The position numbers were made by a program, and so were the translations under genes. From JACVRN01 sp036403815 (GTDB taxonomy: Bacteria > Acidobacteriota > Blastocatellia > Pyrinomonadales > Pyrinomonadaceae), in assembly GCA_036403815.1 (NCBI GenBank), contig DASWQH010000076.1, forward strand, positions 3,421 through 67,420: DNA of 64,000 nt, read 5' to 3'. A model generated the notes under the pieces. The model worked only from the letters and a program-made list of their open reading frames with translations, did not search any database and was not told the origin of the DNA. Positions 45,321 to 53,398 of this stretch are shown piece by piece; the first letter of the stretch is position 1, and every line of letters starts with the position of its first letter.

Positions 45321-46562
45321 TCACGAACTCGGTACAGAAGCTAAAGCAGAGCGAACCGAGGATGCGGCCAGTACTGGCCGCACCAATGTCGTTGAAGCAG
45401 AACGAGCCGATGTGACATCTTCGATCAATTCAGCCATCCGTCCCCACGTCTGATCCCACGAATTCAGCGCGAGAAAATCATCCACTGCGCGCATGCGAGA
45501 TGCTGCATCTTCTGTCATCGCGGCCTCAATCGCCGTGACAAATCCAGAGGAGTCATCAGCGATGTGAACGAGACCCCTTTCACCGTAGGGACACACGACA
45601 TCTTGGATGGAAGTCGAAACCACAGGACAACCGGCTGCCAGGTATTCAGGAGTTTTAGTCGGGCTGATGAAGCGCGTTGATTCATTGCGCGCAAATGGAA
45701 GTAGCGCCACATCCCAGTGAGCCAGATATGCAGGCAACTCATCATAGGATTTTCTGCCGAGGTAATGAATGTTCGCGCGTCGAGGCAAATCCTTCGGATC
45801 AATTTTGACTACCGGCCCAATTAACACCAGATTCCAGTCAGGTCGGGCAACAGCAACAGCATCCAGCAGTTCAATATCCATCCGTTCGTCTATCACCCCG
45901 AAGAATCCCAGACGCTGGTGCGGAATCTCTATCTGGTCTGCTGGTTCGTCCATAATAGATCTGGCACGCGCGAAGTGCGCCGCATCAATACTCGATGGGA
46001 ACGCATAGACATTTTTATGCTGATGACGCTTAACTTCGTAAAGACTCTTCCCACCTGTAAAGACAAGGTCGGCGCGCTCGAATAGCTCGGCTTCACGATC
46101 TTTCAGATCACTCGGCGCTCCTTTGAAGGCCGACAGCTCATCCATGCAATCGTAAACAGTGGCTAGCGGACGCAGGTGTGTTGTCGAGGGCATCGCCATA
46201 GGTGTGTAGTACCATAACAAGTACGAGATGATTTTATAATCCGCAAAAAGGAGATCAATCATTTCGCGTTGCAACTCTTCCAGCGCTTTTGTGCCTTGAA
46301 TCTTTTCCGGCAGGTGGGGTACTACCACATATACCCCGCAATCGCGCTGGCTGACATCAAGACGCATCGGCTCTTTAGTGAAAATCGGCTCTTCAATAAA
46401 GAAGACACGCTGCTGCTTTGCAAAACGAGTTAAGAGATGCTGTGGTCTCTGGTAAACAAAATCCCAGCGTAGGTGCGACAAACAAACCAAGTCGGGCACG
46501 CCTGAAGCGTATGTTTGGATAGGCGATTTTTGTTCATCTGTACTTTTCTGTTTATGATACAT
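45321..46562 (-). CDS. GT-B glycosyltransferase
   Basis: I prefer the ATG at 46562 (MYHKQKST), with GGGAG just upstream, over a longer frame from 46616. The 413-residue protein has a GT-B layout: PDLVCLSHLRWDFVYQRPQH at the start, YDCMDELSAF and LVFTGGKSLYEVKR in the first domain, RLGFFGVIDERMDIELL opening the second, then YDELPAYLAHWDVALLPFA and TPEYLAAGCPVV as the donor-binding region. It belongs to a branch often found next to glf and may transfer galactofuranose, but this is inferred from the neighbour only. It is the first gene of the surface-sugar operon. Confidence 0.85.
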   Translation of the reverse strand: MYHKQKSTDEQKSPIQTYASGVPDLVCLSHLRWDFVYQRPQHLLTRFAKQQRVFFIEEPIFTKEPMRLDVSQRDCGVYVVVPHLPEKIQGTKALEELQREMIDLLFADYKIISYLLWYYTPMAMPSTTHLRPLATVYDCMDELSAFKGAPSDLKDREAELFERADLVFTGGKSLYEVKRHQHKNVYAFPSSIDAAHFARARSIMDEPADQIEIPHQRLGFFGVIDERMDIELLDAVAVARPDWNLVLIGPVVKIDPKDLPRRANIHYLGRKSYDELPAYLAHWDVALLPFARNESTRFISPTKTPEYLAAGCPVVSTSIQDVVCPYGERGLVHIADDSSGFVTAIEAAMTEDAASRMRAVDDFLALNSWDQTWGRMAELIEDVTSARSASTTLVRPVLAASSVRSALASVPSS

Positions 46563-46847
46563 AGCTCTCCCTGACGAATATTTCGTCCATTCAGCTTCGT
46601 AAAAATAGTGAATCAACTTAAATATCGTAGGCGAATCGGGGGGATGCGACCGCGCTAAAACGAGCGCACACTATCTGTAAGATATTAACGCCAATCGATT
46701 TGTGAGTTGCTATCACAAGATGCTCGTAATATAAAGCTAAAGCATGGAAATTGTCGGTACGAAAGCGTACTGGCAGAGATTGAAGCTGGTTATGGGCCTA
46801 CGCTGAGAGTTGAGGACGCGAGCTTCTACGTCCTCAACTCTTTGTTC

Positions 46848-46925
46848 AATCTGTTCATGGTTGCGCATGAACAGCGAGAGCGCATCATCAAAAGGCGGGA
46901 GCAAGTACCCGCACTCGCTCCCCGC
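46848..46925 (-). pseudogene. Fragment of a second RmlD C-terminus
   Basis: The minus strand reads SECGYLLPPFDDALSLFMRN, nearly identical to the end of the GH1-RmlD protein (SERGYLLPPLDDALSRFMRE). The DNA also matches closely (GAGAGCGC, TCATCAA, AGGCGGGAGCAAGTACCC shared). Only this short 3' stretch is left, upstream of the glycosyltransferase gene. Confidence 0.65.
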
Positions 46926-46987
46926 TCCCGCCTGCTTTTCTTTTTGAAGACGCTTCATTGCGGTCCAGGGAGGCAAGCAACTAAGTC

Positions 46988-47038
46988 AAATTATTGTCCG
47001 GTATCAGACAGACATGCTACCGGCTTTTTCAATAATTT
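46988..47038. terminator. Long imperfect hairpin
   Basis: AAATTATTG with CAATAATTT forms an outer 9-bp stem and CCGGTA with TACCGG an inner 6-bp stem, with CTTTTTC between the right halves. It could be a terminator or the remains of a small transposable element. It lies in the 934-base interval 46563-47496, which otherwise holds only the RmlD fragment, a doubtful small ORF and the leader hairpins below. Confidence 0.35.
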
Positions 47039-47060
47039 GTCTTTCATGAACACCCTCAGC

Positions 47061-47168
47061 ATGGAAAGATCTAAGCGATTTTTTCGCACCCGGCGTGGTC
47101 TGGCATTGTTGCTGGTAATGGTCTTTGCCTTAATCATCGGACTCTCTTTATCTTACGGGTTGCGGTGA
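47061..47168 (+). CDS. Possible small single-pass membrane peptide
   Basis: A 35-codon frame with a basic start (MERSKRFFRTRRG) and one hydrophobic helix (LALLLVMVFALIIGLSLSYG). The orientation would be N-inside by the positive-inside rule. I see no ribosome binding site and no neighbour linked to it. The frame is open further upstream but overlaps the RmlD fragment there. Low confidence. Confidence 0.25.
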   Translation: MERSKRFFRTRRGLALLLVMVFALIIGLSLSYGLR

Positions 47169-47360
47169 TTTGCACAGGGCTATCTTGTATTGTGCGGTTA
47201 ATTACCCTGAAGATTAGTCAGAAGGCACCGCAGAAGATTCTGCAATTTAAAAGAGCCTCTTATCAACCAGGTCAAGTGTACTAAACGCTTTGTCCGATTT
47301 CGCACAGACAATCAAAAATAAATGCTATAAATTCTAGCGTATTCACAGGACAAGCAGGGT

Positions 47361-47411
47361 GGCTGACGGCAAGCGAGTCGTGTGAAGGACTTAAGAAACT
47401 TGCTGTCAGCC
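47361..47411 (+). terminator. Terminator-like hairpin in the leader of the PAS-cyanophycin operon
   Basis: GGCTGACGGCAAG (47361-47373) pairs with CTTGCTGTCAGCC (47399-47411), 13 pairs with one G-U, followed directly by TTTTT. This is the form of an intrinsic terminator. It lies 85 bases before the PAS gene, and no gene precedes it on this strand, so it may act as an attenuator. The loop of 25 bases matches no riboswitch class I can name. Confidence 0.5.
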
Positions 47412-47440
47412 TTTTTCAGCCCCCCAACATCGAGAAATTC

Positions 47441-47479
47441 ACGAACACCATCTAAGACGTTGGATTTGATGGTGTTCGT
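47441..47479 (+). promoter_or_regulatory. Perfect 12-bp stem just before the PAS gene
   Basis: ACGAACACCATC (47441-47452) pairs perfectly with GATGGTGTTCGT (47468-47479) around a 15-base loop and is followed by TTTC and then the ribosome binding region AAAGGGTGAG. It ends 17 bases before the start codon, so a folded stem could influence translation initiation or act as a second terminator. Confidence 0.45.
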
Positions 47480-47496
47480 TTTCAAAGGGTGAGAAA

Positions 47497-47862
47497 ATGC
47501 AGCATAAATCCTCGCTAGATATGCTTCCAATCGGTCTGTTGGAACTAGACGCAAACGGCACTGTCCTCTACTTCAAGCCTGAAAGAGAAAGTATCTCAAG
47601 CTGTTCTGAAGCAGATATTGTCGGGCGAAACCTATTTAGCGACATCGCACCAATAGCCGACGCCGTAAAATTTCATGAGAGAATCAACACCTTCAGGCGC
47701 AGACACGCGCCTGCCGACAGCTTCCATTTCACCTTCAACTCAGGTCTAAGTAATCTTGCAGTGAAAGTTCTGCTCGCTCGTATTCACGAGCAGTCGTTAC
47801 TGGGTAACACGGAATCCATACTTGTTCATGTCAGACTACAGGCGGATAGGATTGCTGCGTAA
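47497..47862 (+). CDS. Single PAS-domain protein, photoactive-yellow-protein-like without the chromophore Cys
   Basis: A 121-residue protein consisting of one PAS domain. LDMLPIGLLELDANGTVLYF and ADIVGRNLFSDIAPIADAVKF correspond to the start and the chromophore helix of photoactive yellow protein, which there reads APC with the coumarate-binding Cys. Here the position is Ile53 (API), so covalent coumarate cannot attach. It may bind another ligand or act as a protein adaptor. It is the first gene of a plus-strand run leading into the cyanophycin genes (20 bases to the next small gene), so it may sense a signal for storage metabolism; this is inferred from position only. Confidence 0.75.
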   Translation: MQHKSSLDMLPIGLLELDANGTVLYFKPERESISSCSEADIVGRNLFSDIAPIADAVKFHERINTFRRRHAPADSFHFTFNSGLSNLAVKVLLARIHEQSLLGNTESILVHVRLQADRIAA

Positions 47863-47881
47863 TAGTTCTACCAGAAATCCC

Positions 47882-48112
47882 ATGCGGGTAATAAAGTTGA
47901 GAGAGCGTGGCATCTACACGCTTGCTGATGGCAGAGAACTAATCGTAAGCAGAATAAGCGAACAAGGCTGTAGCCTCTGCACTCCGCAAACGTGGAGGAG
48001 TTATGGAGTTGCTGAATATCGGATACATCAGGACGGGCGACTTTTGAGCAAGGGGATACCGACGCGCTGGCGTATCGAAGATTTGAAGGATACGGGACGT
48101 GTAATCAAGTAA
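47882..48112 (+). CDS. Small conserved-looking protein, 76 residues
   Basis: I take the ATG at 47882 because it lies just beyond the PAS gene; a longer frame from 47822 would overlap that gene. The basic sequence includes LRERGIYTLADGRELIVSRI and GIPTRWRIEDLKDTGRV, with a Cys-x2-Cys (CSLC) in the middle. It looks like a small beta-rich domain. I do not recognise a family. It sits between the PAS gene and iadA, 37 bases from the latter, and probably belongs to the same transcript. Confidence 0.55.
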   Translation: MRVIKLRERGIYTLADGRELIVSRISEQGCSLCTPQTWRSYGVAEYRIHQDGRLLSKGIPTRWRIEDLKDTGRVIK

Positions 48113-48149
48113 TGGACGGTATAAGCAGACATTAAAGCGAAGTGCGTAC

Positions 48150-49301
48150 ATGTTGACATTGATCGAAAAGGGGGAGGTGTATGCTCCAGAGCCGCAAGGG
48201 CGAAGAGATGTTCTACTCATAGGTAGTCGCATCGCACGGGTCGGAAAGATAGATCGTCGTACGCTCGAAGCGCTGGGACTCGAATTAGCCGTCATTGACG
48301 CGACTGCCTGCCTTATCGTTCCCGGCCTGATAGATCCACATGAGCACCTCACGGGTGGAAGCGGCGAGCAGGGATTCAGCACGCAGACGCCTGAGATTTT
48401 CCTCAGCGAACTCGCGGATGCCGGAGTCACAACGGTCGTCGGTTGTCTCGGCGTAGACACAGCTACAAAGACGATGCCCGGCCTTCTGGCGCGGGCGAAG
48501 GCGCTCAAGGAAGAGGGAATCACCGCCTTCATCTACACGGGCGGCTATAACGTTCCACCGACAACCCTCACCGGTTCCAGCCGTAACGACATCCTGTTCG
48601 TGGACGAAGTGATAGGTGGCGGGGAGATTGCCATCTCCGACTTGCGCGCCGGAGAGCCTGACGTGCATGAACTGGCTCGACTTGTAACAGATGCTTACAT
48701 CGGTGGGATGCTGAGTAAGAAAGCAGGCATAACTCACTTTCACGTGGGTGACGGAAAGAGGCGGTTGGAGCCACTCCGTAAACTGCTCGATGAATATGAC
48801 GTAGAACCCGCGTGGCTCTATCCCACACACGTCGAGCGTAGTGCTGCGCTCATGGAAGAGGCGGTGGAGTTAACCAATCGAGGCGTCACCGTTGATATTG
48901 ATACTGTCGAGGAAGATTTAGCAAAGTGGCTCGGGTTCTACCTTGATCGTGGCGGCGACCCTGCTCGACTCACGGCCTCATCCGACGCTTCCATCTCCAG
49001 TCCGCGCACCCTGTACAGTCAAGTTCGTGATTGCGTCATCAGCAGTAGATTCGCAGTTGAGCAAGTGCTGCCGCTTGTGACTTCAAACACTGCCAGGGTT
49101 CTCAAACTCAACGGCAAAGGGAGTCTAGCCGTGGGAAAGGATGCGGACGTACTCGTAATTTGCAAGCGCACGCTCGAACTCAGAGAAGTGATTGCGAGAG
49201 GGCGGCGCTTGATGATTGGTGGCGAGGTGGTTGTGACCGAGAGGTTTCTTGGTGAGAGCAACCGTGAAATTTCGCTTTCGGGTAACACGGGAGACACATG
49301 A
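48150..49301 (+). CDS. iadA: Isoaspartyl dipeptidase
   Basis: A 383-residue metal-dependent amidohydrolase. Its HxH motif is DPHEHLTGG (His64, His66), followed by IYTGGYNVPPTTLTGS, the zinc ligands in THFHVGDGKRRLE and YPTHVERS, and the catalytic Asp in SSDASIS. These are the characteristic segments of IadA. The enzyme splits beta-aspartyl dipeptides, here probably the beta-Asp-Arg released from cyanophycin, giving Asp and Arg. The stop overlaps the cyanophycinase start as ATGA, giving a direct link between depolymerisation and dipeptide hydrolysis. Confidence 0.93.
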   Translation: MLTLIEKGEVYAPEPQGRRDVLLIGSRIARVGKIDRRTLEALGLELAVIDATACLIVPGLIDPHEHLTGGSGEQGFSTQTPEIFLSELADAGVTTVVGCLGVDTATKTMPGLLARAKALKEEGITAFIYTGGYNVPPTTLTGSSRNDILFVDEVIGGGEIAISDLRAGEPDVHELARLVTDAYIGGMLSKKAGITHFHVGDGKRRLEPLRKLLDEYDVEPAWLYPTHVERSAALMEEAVELTNRGVTVDIDTVEEDLAKWLGFYLDRGGDPARLTASSDASISSPRTLYSQVRDCVISSRFAVEQVLPLVTSNTARVLKLNGKGSLAVGKDADVLVICKRTLELREVIARGRRLMIGGEVVVTERFLGESNREISLSGNTGDT

Positions 49302-50158
49302 GATTAAACGGGGCTAAGGGCAAATTGGTTGTTATCGGTGGTGGTGAGGACAAAAAAGGCGATTGTGCCATCCTCAAAGAATTCATTCGCCTTGCCGGTA
49401 ACTCTAAGGCCAGCGTCGTCATCATGACCGTGGCGACGGATGAGCCTGAAGAATCGGGAATCGAATATAGAAAAGTGTTCAAGAAGCTGGGGGCCGAAGA
49501 CGTGCATGTCGTTGATGTTTCCAGCCGTAAGGACGTGCTTGATGAGAAAGCGCTGAAACTCATCGAACAAGCGACCGCACTGTTTTTCACTGGCGGCGAT
49601 CAAATCCACGTCACGAGTCTGCTGGGCGGAACCCAGATGCAGGAGTTGATATACAAAAGATTCAGGGATGGAATAGTGATTGGGGGAACCAGCGCAGGGG
49701 CCGCCATGATGTCAAATTCGATGATTATCAGGGGGGATTCAAATTGCAATCCGCGTTTCGGAGGGATGGTTATCGGGCCGGGTATGGACTTTCTGCCCGG
49801 CACTATGATCGACACACACTTCTCTCAGCGCGGGCGTATGGGACGCCTCTTGACTGCCGTCGCCCACTATCCTCAGGACATAGGGCTCGGCATTGATGAG
49901 AACACGGCGCTTATTGTTAGCGACGGCCAATGCGAAGTCCTCGGCGAGAACTCCGTCACAGTAGTTGATGCAGGTAGCATCACCTATACGAATCTCCCTG
50001 ACCTTGCAAAGGATGAGCCGCTGGCCCTTTACGGAGTCCAGGTTCACGTCCTCTCTGAAGGACATAAATACAATTTGGAAAAACGAGCGCCGATTGAAGA
50101 GGCGAACAAGGCGGAAAAGGGGCAGGCTGCGACAGTAGAGAAGGCTAAGTCGAACTGA
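49298..50158 (+). CDS. cphB: Cyanophycinase
   Basis: A 286-residue S51-type serine peptidase. KGKLVVIGGGEDKKGD opens the protein, FFTGGDQIHVTSLLGGT is the second conserved segment, and the nucleophile is Ser132 in GGTSAGAAMM, the same position as in the cyanobacterial enzyme. LGIDENTALIV follows. It cuts cyanophycin into beta-Asp-Arg dipeptides in the cytoplasm. The start overlaps iadA by four bases and the gene is 39 bases before cphA. The last ~20 residues are Lys/Glu/Ala-rich and probably disordered. Confidence 0.95.
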   Translation: MRLNGAKGKLVVIGGGEDKKGDCAILKEFIRLAGNSKASVVIMTVATDEPEESGIEYRKVFKKLGAEDVHVVDVSSRKDVLDEKALKLIEQATALFFTGGDQIHVTSLLGGTQMQELIYKRFRDGIVIGGTSAGAAMMSNSMIIRGDSNCNPRFGGMVIGPGMDFLPGTMIDTHFSQRGRMGRLLTAVAHYPQDIGLGIDENTALIVSDGQCEVLGENSVTVVDAGSITYTNLPDLAKDEPLALYGVQVHVLSEGHKYNLEKRAPIEEANKAEKGQAATVEKAKSN

Positions 50159-50197
50159 AGTTGATGGTGCTGGATCAAACGAACAAGGGTGGAAATC

Positions 50198-52897
50198 ATG
50201 CGTATAAAAAATATTAGAACTCTCGCGGGACCGAATGTTTATAGTCATCAACCCGTCTTAGTAATGAAACTCAATCTAGAGGGCATGACCGACACGGAGA
50301 GCCGCGAAATCTCCGGGTTCAATGAACGTTTGGTTAACTTACTGTCAGGGTTGCGTGAGCACCGTTGCAGTAGAGATAAGCGCGGCGGATTCATCGAGCG
50401 ACTTTGGGAGGGCACCTACTTTGCGCACATCATTGAGCACGTAGCTCTGGAACTGAGTGAAGGGGCAGGCATCTCCGTCGGATTCGGAAGGGCGCGTTAC
50501 GCGGGAGCCCCCGGATTATACAATGTGATCGTCACATACAAGTCCGAGCAGGGTATGCGTTACCTTCTACGGACGGCTGTCGAACTCGTCAGTGCTTTGA
50601 TCAAAGGCGAAGAATTTCCTCTGGCAGAGAAACTCAAAGAAGCGCGATACATCGTCGCGGAGGTTGAACTTGGGCCGAGTACGCGAGCGATAGTGGATGC
50701 CGCATCGAGGCGCGGCATTCCATGGTCTCGCATCGGCGAAGACAGTTTCGTCCAGCTCGGCTACGGCAAGAATCGCCGTTTCATTCAGGCCGCGATGTGC
50801 GACCAGACCAGTGCCGTCGCGGTCGAAACCGCCGGAGACAAGGAGTTCACCAAGGTTCTCTTGCGACAGGTCTCGATCCCCGTGCCGCGAGGAGAAGTAG
50901 TTCGCACGGAAGAAGATGCTGTGGACGCGCTCGACCGCATCGGCGTGCCCGTCGTGGTCAAACCTCTCGACGGGCGGCAGGGCAAGGGCGTCTCTCTCAA
51001 TATCTCCACGCCTGAACAGATGAAACAGGCTTTCGCCGTCGCGCGCGAGTTTTCCGAGAAGGTTCTGGTCGAAGAATTGTTCGTCGGAAAGAATTACCGC
51101 GTGCTCGTTGTCGGGGGAAGAATGGTCGCCGCCAGCGAACGCCTTCCGGCGCATGTGATCGGAGATGGCAGTCACACAATTGCCGAGTTGATAGAAATCG
51201 CCAATCAAGACCCGATGCGCGGCGAAGGACATGAGAAGCCGCTCACCCAGATCAAGATTGACGAGATTATGACCGCATATCTATGCAAAGCCGGTCTGAG
51301 CCTGACGTATGTCCCGGCGATTGATGAAACCGTCATCTTGCGCGAGAGCATCAATCTCTCGACCGGGGGCACGGCTAAAGACGTGACAGACATTGTGCAC
51401 GAGGAAGTTGCGGAAATGTGCGAGCGTGCGGCGCGCGTCGTAGGCATGGATATCTGCGGAATTGATCTGGTCACAAGAGACATCAGCGCGCCCGTCGAAC
51501 GAAGCGGCCCAGGCAGAACCGGCGGCGGCTTAATCGAACTCAACGCCGCGCCCGGTCTGCGAATGCACCTGTATCCGAGCGAGGGCAAGGCGCGCGACGT
51601 GGGCGGCTCAATTATAGAGATGCTTTACCCGGCGGGCAGTGACGGGCGTATCCCCATCATTTCCGTCACCGGCACGAACGGTAAAACCACCGTCACCAGA
51701 ATGATTGGGCACGTACTAGCGCAGACAGGTCAGAAGGTCGGTATCACGACGACCGACGGCATCTATCTCGGAGCAAGACGAATAGTTGAAGGCGACACAA
51801 CAGGCCCGCATTCGGCAAGAACTGTGCTGTCGGACCCGTCAGTGGAGGTTGCCGTGCTGGAGACGGCCAGGGGCGGCATCGTGCGCCGGGGCCTGGGCTA
51901 CGACTGGTCTGACATCTCAGTGATGACGAACATCGGGCCAGACCACATCGGGCAGGACGGCATCGAGAGCGTGGAAGATTTGGTCTACATCAAATCGCTC
52001 GTCGCGGAGCGCGTGCGCGAAGGCGGCACGCTCATACTAAACGCCGATGATCAGCATCTCTCGCGCTTGATGGAAAATCCACGCGTCTCCGAATTAAAGA
52101 GGCGCGTCGTCTATTTTTCCCTTCAAGAAAACAACCCGCTCATTACAGAGCACACCGCCGCAGGCGGCACGGCTTACTTCTTACGCGACGGTCTGATTAT
52201 TGAGGTGAGCAACCTGACAGAGCTTCCGATCATGCACGTGGCAGATATTCCGTGCACGATGGGAGGGACTGCCGAATTTCAAATCAGTAATCTCCTCGCT
52301 GCCATCGCCGCGTGTCGCGCACACGGTATGATGGGCGAGCACCTGAGAGCGTCCATCAAGAACTTTAATAGTGACGATAATCCCGGTCGGGCTAATCTCT
52401 ATCAGGTAAATGGCGGCTACGTTATGATTGACTACGGGCATAACCCTGACGCTTTTGCAGCCATCTGCCGGATGGCCGCAAGGTGGAATAACAAAAGAGT
52501 GACGGGCATCATTGGCGTACCGGGCGACCGTGATGATAGCGTCATCGAGCAGTCGGGACAAGTGGCGGGACGTGGCTTTCATCGAGTCATTATTAAAGAG
52601 GACAAAGACCTGCGCGGGCGCGCAGAAGGCGAAGTCGCAAGGCTCCTTTGCCAGGCGGTCAACGACGAATCGCCTGACACTGAGTGTCACATCGTACTCG
52701 ACGAACTCGAAGCGCTGCGCTACGAAATTGAGGGGATGCAGGAAGGGCAGATCATTGTCCTCTTCTATGATGAACTAGAGCCTGTAATGAAGTTGCTCGA
52801 AGAGGTAGGGGCAACACCGATCTCGACAATAGACGAGCTGAAGCCGGTCAGCATGGTACAGAGGACTGACCGTTATTCGGTGATTGGTGTGTTGTGA
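50198..52897 (+). CDS. cphA: Cyanophycin synthetase
   Basis: The start at ATG 50198 follows AAGGGTGG by seven bases; a GTG three codons earlier is less likely. The 899-residue length is normal for CphA1. The N-terminal domain (RTLAGPNVYSHQPVLVM) and the ATP-grasp domain (about 200-480; VVKPLDGRQGKGVSLNI, GIDLVTRDIS) add Asp to the chain. The Mur-ligase-like domain (ISVTGTNGKTTVTRMIGH near 490; TDGIYLGARRIVEGD) adds Arg to the Asp side chain. It polymerises Asp and Arg with two ATP per unit without a ribosome. Together with cphB and iadA it makes a complete nitrogen-storage cycle. Confidence 0.97.
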   Translation: MRIKNIRTLAGPNVYSHQPVLVMKLNLEGMTDTESREISGFNERLVNLLSGLREHRCSRDKRGGFIERLWEGTYFAHIIEHVALELSEGAGISVGFGRARYAGAPGLYNVIVTYKSEQGMRYLLRTAVELVSALIKGEEFPLAEKLKEARYIVAEVELGPSTRAIVDAASRRGIPWSRIGEDSFVQLGYGKNRRFIQAAMCDQTSAVAVETAGDKEFTKVLLRQVSIPVPRGEVVRTEEDAVDALDRIGVPVVVKPLDGRQGKGVSLNISTPEQMKQAFAVAREFSEKVLVEELFVGKNYRVLVVGGRMVAASERLPAHVIGDGSHTIAELIEIANQDPMRGEGHEKPLTQIKIDEIMTAYLCKAGLSLTYVPAIDETVILRESINLSTGGTAKDVTDIVHEEVAEMCERAARVVGMDICGIDLVTRDISAPVERSGPGRTGGGLIELNAAPGLRMHLYPSEGKARDVGGSIIEMLYPAGSDGRIPIISVTGTNGKTTVTRMIGHVLAQTGQKVGITTTDGIYLGARRIVEGDTTGPHSARTVLSDPSVEVAVLETARGGIVRRGLGYDWSDISVMTNIGPDHIGQDGIESVEDLVYIKSLVAERVREGGTLILNADDQHLSRLMENPRVSELKRRVVYFSLQENNPLITEHTAAGGTAYFLRDGLIIEVSNLTELPIMHVADIPCTMGGTAEFQISNLLAAIAACRAHGMMGEHLRASIKNFNSDDNPGRANLYQVNGGYVMIDYGHNPDAFAAICRMAARWNNKRVTGIIGVPGDRDDSVIEQSGQVAGRGFHRVIIKEDKDLRGRAEGEVARLLCQAVNDESPDTECHIVLDELEALRYEIEGMQEGQIIVLFYDELEPVMKLLEEVGATPISTIDELKPVSMVQRTDRYSVIGVL

Positions 52898-53056
52898 ATA
52901 ACAAATTGAATCATTAAGTTCCAGGCGATTTACTGCCGGTTGATATGCCTGAATACCTTCTGTGAAGCGGCGTTCCGCGTCAAGAACAATTACTTGGTCA
53001 CATCCGCTCCCGCTTAGCGAAGTTCTCGTCATCCTTCTGTCCGCGCTCTTTCTTCT

Positions 53057-53294
53057 GTGGGCGAGACGTGGCTCGTCATCTGGGCTTCGGCAGCCGTCGG
53101 CACGCTGGCGCTGCTGCTCGCGTCCGTCGGCCTGCACGGGGTGATGGCCTACTCGGTCGCCGGGCGGACGAAGGAGATCGGCATCCGCATGGCGCGTCGC
53201 GATTTTCCTCATGGCCGTGGCGCTCCTGGCCTGCTACGTCCCGGCGCGGCGGGCGACGAAGGTCGATCCGATGGTCGCGCTGAGGTACGATTGA
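53057..53294 (+). pseudogene. 3' remnant of an ADOP/MacB-type permease
   Basis: The plus strand reads LALLLASVGLHGVMAYSVAG, RTKEIGIRMA, then after a frame change and a deletion of the usual loop and helices, AVALLACYVPARRATKVDPM and VALRYD then stop. These are the two ends of the FtsX-like domain of the acidobacterial duplicated orphan permease family. No start or ATPase partner is present. The remaining bases from 52898 to 53398 hold nothing else I can support. Confidence 0.75.
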
Positions 53295-53398
53295 AGATAG
53301 TATTGTGGGTTGATCTTTAAATACCGGATGCTTCACGTTACCATGGCTGATAATAGTGATTATGGTTCGTCTGTAGCTTTACGTAAGACCGACGAGCC

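Noticed and set aside
46707..47045. N-terminal part of a 153-codon plus-strand frame
   Set aside because: It runs antisense to the RmlD fragment and has no family-like sequence; only the last 35 codons could be a peptide.
47312..47554. Minus-strand frame of 80 codons over the PAS leader
   Set aside because: It covers the two leader hairpins and the PAS start in antisense; no start signal.
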